64,000 nucleotides of DNA from Symbiodinium microadriaticum (taxonomy: Eukaryota > Sar > Dinophyceae > Suessiales > Symbiodiniaceae): positions 114,622-178,621 of the forward strand of contig LSRX01000344.1 of NCBI GenBank assembly GCA_001939145.1, read 5' to 3'. The position numbers and the translations under genes are program-made. A model generated the notes under the pieces. It saw only the letters and a program-made list of their open reading frames with translations. It ran no database searches and was not told the origin of the DNA. Shown in pieces: positions 55,076 through 64,000 of this stretch. How positions within the stretch are numbered: the stretch's first letter is position 1; every line of letters starts with the position of its first letter.

Positions 55076-55789
55076 CAGTCATGCAGGAGCGAGTCACGGC
55101 GTGGCCTATTTTTTGCCGCGGAGCTTCTCCCCGAAGCTCTTCTCGTAGAGTGCTCGACTTGGGCGAGGAGGCCTCGGAAAATTGAGCTCAAATCAAACCC
55201 AAAAAAAGGGGCCTTAGGCCTCCGTTGACAAAGCGTGGCCGCGCCTGCCAGGTCCCTCTGACTCTGTCCCCCCTGCTGCGAAGGTCCTGGTCACGGGCTC
55301 AGAGGGCCTCACAAAATTCTAGGCCTAGACATGGCATGAAACTCGTTGATTCTGCTTTGCAAAACATCTCGTGGGGCGCCAAAAGTAGATGAGAAGTGTC
55401 CCATGATGTTCTGCAACTCCCCTGCATTCCCCTGCTCTCGAAACTGAGACGTTGAATGAAGACTTGTCTCGTAGGGCTGTCTGAAGTCTGAAGCATGAAA
55501 GCATTGCAAACGCAGGGTTACAGAATGAAGCAATCAAGAGGGTGCAAAGCCCTCAGTGCCAGCTCGCCTTTTGCCTTCTGAGGCGTTTCCTCATCCCCTG
55601 TGCTTCGAATGGGCAGCACGGCTGTGTTATCTGGCAGTCCTGGCGCCCAGGAGCCAAAGTACAGAGGCATGGCCGGCCGCATCTGCCCAGTCCAGTGGCC
55701 TGAAACCTTCAGAATCGGGTACCTCAACAAAGCGGCACACAATGCCGGGCTACCAGGCAGCCTCTCTGCTAAGCCAGGCCGGGCAGCCG

Positions 55790-57031
55790 TAGGATCTGCT
55801 CGGTGGGTCAGCAGTAGCTCCAAGACGGCCGCGTGCCTAAGACATTGCTCCAAAGGCACCGAAGATCACCGAAAGCATATCTTGCACCGAGCACGGGGGG
55901 GGGGGGGGGGGAGATAGTCTGCTTCAAGGGTGCCCAAGCCGCGCGGCCACCCGCAAAGCAGGCTCCAGGGTGTTCACCTCGCCAAGATCCAGGAGGACCC
56001 TGGCTGCAGCTGCATGACCACGAGCCGCAGCTGCTGCCAGCGGGTCCGCATCCCTGAAAAGGAAGGCTGAGGTTGAAGGGTTTCTGGACGCTTAGCACCG
56101 AGCACCGTTGTTAGAACAACTCTGCGGGGTCTTGCTATGACGCGCGTGGACCGACGGGGCGCCTGCTTGGCACCTGGAGACTCGCTCGGCTGGCCACAAG
56201 GAGCCTCAACTAGAAGCTCACCCATAGGGGGCAAAGACAACTCGAGAAACACAGAGCAATCACAACTGCATCCAAATGTCTTGAGAAGCTCAAGATTGCC
56301 TGCGGCGGCCGCAGCAGACAGCGGCATCTCACCGTGCTTGTTGACGGCGCTCACATCCGCGCGGGCCGAAATCAGGCATCTTGTCAAGGCCACCTGGGCG
56401 GAAACTCTCCACGGCCTTATGACGAGTAGGACACCCACTTGAGCTCTACATCTCTCGGCAAAGGCACAGCATGTCGCCGGCTTCTGGCGGCAAGATGAAG
56501 CGGCCTGGCAATCTTCGCAGAGAGACCGCATGCACGACCCTTTGCGGGGAAATGCGCAGGAACGTCTCGGTCTCGGAAGGGGAGTGCAACGTGATCGGAT
56601 GTGGAATGGATTGCTGAAGACCGGAGGTCTGCATTGTAGCCATGCCGAGTGCTCTCAATTGCGGCCTGCTGCCGTCCTCATCTTCCAAAGACGGATGGGC
56701 GCCACTCTGCAGAAGAGCGTTGACAACCGACAGGTGGCCTGGAGGAAACCCCCCCTCAACTCAGACAGAGCAGCGTGAGAGGCACCCCCCCAAAAACCTG
56801 ACAGAACACTTCGCCCAGACCCTCAACCATCCAACAGAAATCCTATAGAAAGACCCGCGCAAACCCCAGAAAATCCTAGAAAAGCCCGAGAAACCCCCAG
56901 AATCCGCCAAACATCCTCGAACCCTTCCGTGGAGGGCCTGCCAGGATGGCACTGTGGAGCGGGGTCCGGCTCTGGGCGTCCTGAGAATCCGGATCTGCAT
57001 CGAAGGCGAGCAACAGCCGGGCCAAGGTCTC
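55790..57031 (-). CDS. Ankyrin-repeat protein, six exons resolved, partial
   Basis: Ankyrin repeats are ~33-residue helix pairs that bind other proteins. Exons in order: 57031-56938, 56738-56666, 56504-56468, 56393-56281, 56053-55934, and 55836 to about 55790. Joined in phase they give an unbroken repeat series: RTPLHSAILAGHLSVVNALL, GSRPLHLAARSRRHAVALTR, KHGEMPLSAAAAAGNLELLK, DADPLAAAAARGHAAAARVL, PALRVAARLGHAAVLELLLT. Motifs such as TPLH and HLAA are split by introns and form only after splicing, which supports the junctions. Donors are GC, GC, GT, GA, GC; every acceptor is AG followed by G. The fifth intron holds a long poly-G run. The N-terminus and C-terminus are not found. Confidence 0.85.
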
Positions 57032-57059
57032 CTGATCTAAAAATTCGGAAGAACAGGCC

Positions 57060-57145
57060 TTTTGGGGTTTAGGGTTTAGAGGGTTTAGGGTTTAGGGCTT
57101 TTTTTTGAAGGCCCTTTTCTAACTGCAGGGGGTTTAGGGTTTTGG
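57060..57145 (+). repeat. Telomere-like tract
   Basis: TTTAGGG units with a TTTTTTTGAAGG insertion, just upstream of the first resolved ankyrin exon. Confidence 0.75.
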
Positions 57146-60100
57146 GTTTGTGGCTTGCCAGGCTTCAGGGCTCAGCTCTTTTGGGGTTATGGAGGGTTCT
57201 GGGCGTCAGTTTCGGGTTCAGGGTACCACGGTGTTCGGGCTTAGGGTGCCCAGCTGCGCGCACCTGTCCCCCTGAAGCTGCCAAGTGTAGGGGCGAGCGC
57301 CTGGCAAAACTGCGGCCCGGTCTTAGAAAAAGCCAGCGTGCAAGAACACCTAGTACCTCTAATGAGGCTCTGAAGTACTAAATGTAGTCCAATATAGTAT
57401 ATGATTTTTATTATGATATGCACTCCGCTGGCAGCCTCAGCAGGTCCTTCTGCGACAAGTCACCGCGCCAGTCAAGAAGTTGTCCTGCGAAACAACATTT
57501 TTTGGCAGCACTTGTCCATGCTCCTCCCGGCTTGAGACAGCCCTAAACCCACTTGCTGAGCGAGCGGCGCATTCCGGCCACATCGCCCTCCCTCACGGCC
57601 ACGAGCAGGTCGGCGGGCACTCCTTGCCTCAGAACGCAAGGCATGGTACACATCTATAGCAACAGCAATAGCAGTAATCGCATTTATAATAATAACCATC
57701 ATCAGCATAATAATAATGATAACAATAACTGCTTCAGCCACTGTCCTGTTGCTGTTTCGAGGCCCTGAGGTCTGAGCGCAGGTAGCCAGAGAGCGCAGCA
57801 AAAAGCCAGGCTTGACGCCATCCGCTGGAAAGGCGCCGCGAAAGGAATTTCGTGTGGGCTTGTGCGCAGTCTTCAGGTGGCACTAAGAAACCCACACATG
57901 CAAAAGGACCGCCATGAAGCAACTGCAAGGAACCGAAGCATGAATGGCATCTGCTTTTGTTTTGAAGCGGGGCCATCCTTGGTCACCGGTTCCTTCAAAG
58001 TGAAGATTTGCGGAGGCTGCACGAAAGCTGGTTCCTACAGCTAGGGTTGCTGTCTTTCTTCTGTTTGACACGCGGAGCGGCAAGTGATTCGCGGCTCCGG
58101 TGCCGCCAAACTTCACCCAAGTCCCGCAACTGCATCATGGGCACTGGGCCCGTCCGAGCTTGGGACAATGGATGAGCTGCTGCGAGTGGCTTTGCAGAAG
58201 CACCTGGAGATCCGGAAGCTGAGGAAGTGACTCTACTCTACACACGATCTTGTCGCCGAGATGGAGACTGAGGCTGGGATGGGATGGGCTCTCGTTGGCT
58301 GCCTCTCCCTTCCAACAGATCACACCAGGCTCAGCTTTCGGCAAGGAGAAACTCCACGTGCTCCTTCACCTATGGAGACCCCATGAGGATGGAAGGCGAA
58401 TCAGCTCGTCTTCCGGATCGGATCAATATCAAACCCTCACCACCGCTGTCATTTGAGCTCTTAAGGCTGGAACCATTTGAACCATCTGCGGGCCTGGGGC
58501 GGGCAGGGCCCAAAAAGCAGTGAGGAGAGCCTTCCAGGGCAAGCTCTGGGCGACTGGCCAGAAGCGTTCTCGTGCAAGTGTGCGAAGCCTTGGACCTGAT
58601 GCTTCCCACAAAACTTCCCATGGCTTTAGGGGTTAGGGTTTAGGGTTTAGGACTTCAAATCTTTCAGGGCAGCTTCCAGGGGGTTTCCATGGCATGGGCC
58701 TTTCGCGTAGGCCGGCAAGTGCTAGATCTAAGGGGCCAGCAAGCAGCAGAAGGAAGGAGCCGTCCAAGTGTCGACTCAGCCGCCAGAGCCGGTCGTCCAC
58801 CAGCTCAGACCTGCAGAGTGGCTTGGGAGGGGAGCGGTTCAGAAATGCCGGGTTTTGGATGTGTCCCTGTGCTCTCTGACTCTGTGGCCCGAGGTCGCTG
58901 CCCCTGGCTCTTCAGGTGTCGCATGTGTTCCATCTTCAGCGCCCAAACCTCGAGCTCGCCAACCCAACCCCAAATCCCTTACCTTGAACCCAAAATTCAC
59001 CCAGATGCGAAGAATGCGAGCCCCCCGGCGGCTCCGAGCGGTTCCACCAAAAGGCCGCCCAGCTGGTGGAACTCGCGTCTGGACGACAGCAGCCTCGCGG
59101 CTCAGCACAGGCTCGGCAACCCCGGACAGCCCTAAGCCCTAAACCCTAAACCCCTAAACCCCATCACCCTGCAAGATCCCATCGCTGAAGCAGGAGTGCC
59201 TCCTTGCGGAATTATACAAGCCCGATTACTGCCAACCTCCAGTCTTCAAAGTATCTGCTATCTACAGACTGCCTGGAAGAAAGCTGCATCTGTCAGATCT
59301 GCCGCCGCATTTCTCACTATGACTAGCAGCTAGCAATCGCAGCTCGTCAACAGTGAGTCCCTGCCTTTTGGAGCTCTGCTCTTTGAGCACCTGCCAAATT
59401 GAAATCCTCTGGTGCGGTTTGTGCGCTCTCTTTCGAAGTCCCTCACGGCATCGGATTTGTGGCACAGGCAAGCCGGAGTCCTTCGAACGCTACGCTTCTG
59501 GCTCCCTGAATGCTTGCCCACCCGACAGACCCGGCCCTACAGCAACTAGGCCATGGCCTGATGCAGCACCAACACGACGGCCAGGGCCTTTTGGTAGGAA
59601 GGAAGAGACACAAGAAACGCCAGAAAGCTCAGGGGCAACACGCAGCCGAGCGCTCGGCTGCCTCGCTAAAGCCCCTCTCTCGCAGGCCCTGCGGCACCAA
59701 GGGAACAGAAGAATGCCACGCTCCACGAATAATAGAGTAGATGGCCCTTCTGGTACCCTTAACAGTAGCCTTCTAATTCCCCTGCCGAATAACCCTTTCA
59801 TGCTTTAACCCTTGCAGTACAAGTACTCGTGAAGGAAGTCTTGAACCCCAAGAAGAGCGTCGGACTGGGAACCCCCCTCCTGCAGCTCAGCTAGCAGAAG
59901 ATGAGCCAAGCCATCCTCAAGGAAGGGTTGAGAGTTTCGGGTTTAGGGTTTAGGGTTTAGGGATCTCACTGGAGTGCCCTGTTCGGTAGAAATCGTCCGG
60001 GCTGAATTCCTGACTGCCGAGGCCGAAGCCCAATTCATGGGAAACTCAAAGCGGCATACTCGCCGCAGGACCTTGGTCTTACGCATGGACATCTGCAGCT

Positions 60101-60180
60101 TCTAGACCCCCTCTTTTCAATGAAGAGTGTCAGGCAACGCCAAAATGCAACTCTGACCCATTTGTTGCTGGGCTGCCATC
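57146..60180. other. Unassigned; several short telomere-like tracts
   Basis: TTTAGGG tracts at 58626-58655 and 59937-59963, CCCTAAA at 59132-59163, and an AATAATA-rich stretch at 57655-57730. Short protein-like frames exist on both strands but none shows a domain. Confidence 0.4.
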
Positions 60181-60189
60181 GTCAACTCT

Positions 60190-60730
60190 TGAATGTGAGG
60201 CAGCCCTCCGTCAGTTGCAGCCTCGCGGGGCCGCGCGGCGGCCATGCAAGCCGGGCATGACTCGCACAGGAATCCTTCTCAAAGCATCCGGCCTTCACAA
60301 GACGGAGCAAGTGCTCTTTGATGGCCTTTCCAAACTTTCCAGGTCAGACAGATGAAGAGCTTTTAGCATCTGTGGGGTCGGCGTTCTTCTCCTCTGCCGA
60401 GAGGACCTTGCTTGAGCCTAGGTGGACGGAAGCTTCGCAAAGAGCGTCAGCGGACCAGCGCACGAGGAGAGCCAGTACGTCGCTCTTTCCAAGCTCTGAT
60501 CAAACATCGACATCCATCAAGCAAAAATGGATCCATGACACCGCAGATCTGTTCACTGCAGTGTGTTGCATAGTAGCACCCAGACAGCCTGACAGCCTTT
60601 CAAGATTCGCAAACTCTGCCTTAAAGATTTTCACGAACTCGATGGAGACATAAATCGCCAGCCACTCAATCATGGACTCGCAAAAGTCAAGAATCCGTGT
60701 AGACCCAGGGAAGTTAAGGATCCTTACCAT
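60190..60730 (-). CDS. Candidate exons, unknown gene
   Basis: Minus-strand segments: IEWLAIYVSIEFVKIFKAEF (60640-60560), LGKSDVLALLVRWSADALCE (60495-60400) and AIKEHLLRLVKAGCFEK (60325-60275, flanked by AG and a GA donor). The last fits the local intron pattern. The product is unknown and the joins are unproven. Confidence 0.3.
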
Positions 60731-61569
60731 ATCTTACCATGCAGGGTAAATGTCCAGAAACATGTGGTCCTGTTGCTGTGGCTTCTCCTTTGAGTCATGG
60801 GGGCAGGCGCCCCTTGCTCGTGCAACCTGCGTCCAACACGTAGCAGGGATGGATAAAAGGGTCTTCCATGAAAGGCCCACGCATGGTAACACAGCCCACC
60901 CATGAGGAGGATGAACTCTCCCCGGGATAGTGGACCCGCGGGACGAAAAAAGTATCTCCTCGGGAATAAATTGAGCTGCTCCGTTTACCCAGATTACTCT
61001 GCGGATCTACGTCGCCAGAGCCTCAGCGCTACCAAAACCCTCCAGCTTTAAGTGTCTTGCTTCTTCGGACATCGGAACTGTTGCGATCCTTCAGACGAGA
61101 GCTAGAGATGTACTGCCCAGGACCCAGTGTTCATCGGCAGCGAAGAAGACATAACCGAACCAAGCAAAACACACCCTTATCATGCTCGTACTTTCGCGAG
61201 GTTTCTGCATGGCCCCTTTGCCGTAAATCCGCTGCTGTGCCATGCAAAGCCATGAACTGCACGAATTACACGAACGCACCCCGAGTTTCCACTCAAAGGC
61301 ATTGAAACACTGGACGGACCCGCAAGGTATAGGGACTGGACTTTAAGATGCCTTGGTCAAGTCGAACCGTGACACGGCCATACTTCGGCAGTTTCGTGCT
61401 CGGCAGGACTTGGCACAAGCGTTTCACCTCAAAGCCACCTCACCTCGCGAGCCGTCTCATGAGTTGCTCCTGGGACGGTGCATGGTGTATGTCGTGAGCT
61501 GCGAGGCCTCGAGGATGAACCTGGCACATCCGAAAGCTGAAGATGGTTTCGGGTCGCGGATTTAGGGCC

Positions 61570-62460
61570 ATTTAGGGGTTAAAGTCTGGGAGCAAGCTCC
61601 TTCCCTGAATCGTCACGGAGGGCCTCGAGGAATGCTGATCCATCTCAACGCAGGCAATCTGCAGCTTGCCTTGCAGGGATTCCGACACACGGAAGTTCAG
61701 GCTGACGGCCCACGGCTTGCATGCCCCTGAAAGCTGGGCACCGGCATTGAGACGATGCCAATCTCCCAAAAAAGGTAGCACGAGAGGGATGGCAGTGCTG
61801 TCCGGGGTGTAGCTGTCCTCCAGAAACCGCCAGAACAGGCCAACTACCCTCCTGGAGGCGATGCAGCAATGCCTAAGGCTAAAGAGGCTAAATGGATGCT
61901 GTCCAAGTGGATGGCGCGGTTGACTTCGGGCTCGAACCAGCTGCGAAACTCTTCCCAGTCCTCAGCAGAGAAGTGGTATGACGAGCCGTGCAGCATCTGC
62001 CTGCAGAGACGCCAAGTTACACTCTCCGACGGGAGGAAACTGTCCAGAGGGGTTTGCCCGTCCATGCAGAGCTTCACCTGGAAGGCAACGAAGCCGAGTC
62101 GACGACCGATGCCAAGCAAAAGGCTTTCCCTCGTTCCTAGCATGATCTTCCCTTGTGAACGCATTACCCGCAAGATGATTCGAAGATCAAGAAAGCGAGG
62201 GGATCACAGGGACACACGTAGGCCATAAAGCCATCAAGTGCCTATCAAGTGCTGGTTGAACTTTGAACATCCCACACTACGCGACCCGAATACAGAGCCT
62301 GGCATAATCCGATCCTTCCAAACGCGGCGAGTCTACTTCGGTCACGGGCATGCCATTGCCCTCCAAGTCCACAGTCAGCTGCAGCGAGAGCTCCTCCTTG
62401 AGGCAGCCATGGGTGTTCTAGTGATACTGCTCCTTCGGGCTCCATCATCTTAAAAACCCC
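61570..62460 (-). CDS. Candidate split gene, unknown
   Basis: Three exon-like segments: EELSLQLTVDLEGNGMPVTE (62386-62280) after TCAAG; VKLCMDGQTPLDSFLPSESV to FRSWFEPEVNRAIHLDS (62080-61895) after TTCCAG/G; DSYTPDSTAIPLVLPFLGDW to LQIACVEMDQHSSRPSV (61825-61610) after GGAG/G. Codon content looks coding and the acceptors match the local pattern, but the phases were not all resolved. No family recognised. Confidence 0.35.
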
Positions 62461-63735
62461 GCAAGCACTGAACCACAAACCCCAAAGCCACAAAAAACCC
62501 TGAATCACTGAACACCCAACCCAGGAAGCCCCGAAGAAAACCCCCAATACCCCAAGCCAACAAGATCCTGACGCCTTCTTCCCAAGGCTCTGGGAGGCAC
62601 TCCCAACGTCCGGGCTCCCAGGAAGTGCCCGACCCTACGGTCGTCGAGGATTCAGGGGAGCCTGCGCAGAAGTTTGCGAAGACGTGATTACGAAGGAAAC
62701 GGCGGCGCACAGGCGCAAAGAATGAAGAACTCCAAGAGCACGTTTAGGTCTTGGGTTTTACGAGGTTTTTAGGGATTTTTGGGCTTCAGGTGCTTCGGAT
62801 ACCGAATTTCAATGGTTTCTGAGGGTGCCTTCACGATGATCATGGCCTGGTACAGTCATGTCCTGAGAGGTGCGTGCAGAGACAAGCACCCAACTCAACG
62901 TGTCAGTTCCACCCTCCGTCCACGATCCTTATCCACCCTCTTTCTTCTTCTTCTTGCAGGCCACGACGCCGGGGAGGAAGCGTTGCTACCATGCATGCTT
63001 ACCACGCCTGTACTCACAGTGACACGACTTTCGACCCTGACTTGACAAGGACCATGGACTCACAACGCCCACTTTTCTTGCCGAGGGCCACTACCCTGAC
63101 CTGAAACTCCAAACCCACATTGGAATCTTTGGTGCGTTTGCTCAGCGCTTGCTTGCGTTACTCGAGCAAAGACGACCAAAGAGATTGTGATCCGTGTCAC
63201 TTCTGCAACTTAAACTTTAAACATCTCGAAGCCTAGAGACCCTCAAGCCGACTGGTCGAGTCAGGATGTGTCTGCATGCTGGTGCCCAAAACCGCTGGAT
63301 AAACGTGACCCGAATGTGGGGGACTCAGGAATATGGGGGGAGCGCGAAAAGCAGAACAGGTCCAACAGGAAGAGGCGAAGTCGACAGTTCAAGGCCACGT
63401 CCCCGGGACATGCACGAAGTTAACACACCAAGTCAGGCCCGATACCTCCGCGACGTTTAGCAAGACGAACATCTGCATGGGCAACCACACACACTTTCTC
63501 AATTTTCAGGTGCACTCATGCTTGGCAACATGAAACAAGATGATGTTGATGATGGCAATGAAAACGAGAATGAAATGATATTTTGGTACCATGTATGCCA
63601 GACCGAAGGCATGGACTACAAAACAGACCCAGATGGATGAGATGATCCGTAAGTGGATTCGGCTCCTGGCTACGCCAGATTCATGACAAATGGCAAACAA
63701 GAAGCAACGGGGCGTAACCCCCCGTAGCCCATGAA
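62461..63735. other. No gene supported
   Basis: Mixed composition, with a CT-rich stretch at 62935-62955 and no recognisable domain on either strand. Confidence 0.4.
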
Positions 63736-63746
63736 CTAGGACAGCA

Positions 63747-63764
63747 CATACACACACAGACAGG

Positions 63765-63797
<33 letters not shown>

Positions 63798-63838
63798 ACA
63801 CACACACACACACACAGACACACACACACACACACATG
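63747..63838. repeat. (CA)n microsatellite with CAGA interruptions
   Basis: Three CA blocks separated by CAGA, with a further (CA)n at 63961-63979. The Cys/Val frames read on the minus strand are artefacts. Confidence 0.95.
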
Positions 63839-64000
63839 CACTTTTGCTGACTTGTTTGCTTGCTTGCGAGCCGCTCGGGGTCCGGGGCTCGAAACCCCTT
63901 CCACCAAGCTAATCCCGTAGAGCCCCCAGCCTGGGCACGCGTGCAGATGTGAGGCTCGGCCACACACACACACACACATACCCCCAAACACTTTGGGGCG

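Noticed and set aside
63880..63915. T-arm-like hairpin (GGGGTTTCGAGCCCC on minus) suggesting a tRNA or tRNA-derived SINE
   Set aside because: No anticodon arm or acceptor pairing at the right distance; A-box-like text is too close.

Overview
The window looks like nuclear DNA of a dinoflagellate, most likely a Symbiodiniaceae-type alga. Evidence: about twenty interstitial tracts of plant-type telomere repeat (TTTAGGG/CCCTAAA, both orientations); introns that start with GC, GA or GT and end AG, usually with G as the next exon base; a relic of the dinoflagellate spliced leader; a ubiquitin-like plus RCC1-repeat protein; and DIRS-like and LINE retroelements of the kind found in these genomes. It is eukaryotic, gene-poor and repeat-rich, and has two N gaps (763-790, 19525-20413).

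Layout. 1-9.8 kb: telomere-like tracts, AT-rich islands, a hairpin MITE-like element, a candidate split gene (6216-7845, -) and a well-resolved five-exon COX19 gene (8888-9514, -). 9.8-16.2 kb: telomere-like tracts and a decayed RNase H-bearing retrosequence headed by a spliced-leader relic and flanked by two ~400-bp direct repeats. 16.8-17.95 kb: a SMYD-like SET-domain gene (-) with a telomere-like array in an intron. 19.3-20.4 kb: an 80-bp minisatellite running into the large gap. 20.46-27.61 kb: a DIRS-like element on the minus strand (gag-like, RT-RNase H-methyltransferase-like, truncated tyrosine recombinase) between identical 96-bp direct repeats; its 3' part is replaced by an inverted fragment holding the missing C-terminal half of a tyrosine recombinase.

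30.98-40.62 kb: a very large LINE on the minus strand: hydrophobic/low-complexity N-terminal region, APE-type endonuclease, RT, four zinc-finger-like motifs, then a separate gag-like ORF and a USP-type (C19) deubiquitinase-like ORF. The RT frame is broken by a 38-bp tandem duplication. TACA/TATA microsatellite lies at both outer ends. 42.7-44.1 kb: an intact intronless ubiquitin-like/RCC1-repeat gene. 44.5-53 kb: mostly unassigned, with three MITE-like elements between 41.3 and 46.3 kb. 53.0-55.1 kb: an unrecognised intronless gene broken by four frame changes. 55.8-57.03 kb: a six-exon ankyrin-repeat gene. 57-64 kb: telomere-like tracts, two groups of unassigned candidate exons and (CA)n tracts.

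Host genes called with confidence are COX19, the SMYD-like gene, the RCC1/UBL gene and the ankyrin gene, all on the minus strand. Three are split by short (49-306 nt) non-canonical introns; the RCC1 gene and the broken gene are not, which suggests they arose by retroposition. Most other long open frames are antisense or out-of-frame shadows in GC-rich DNA.
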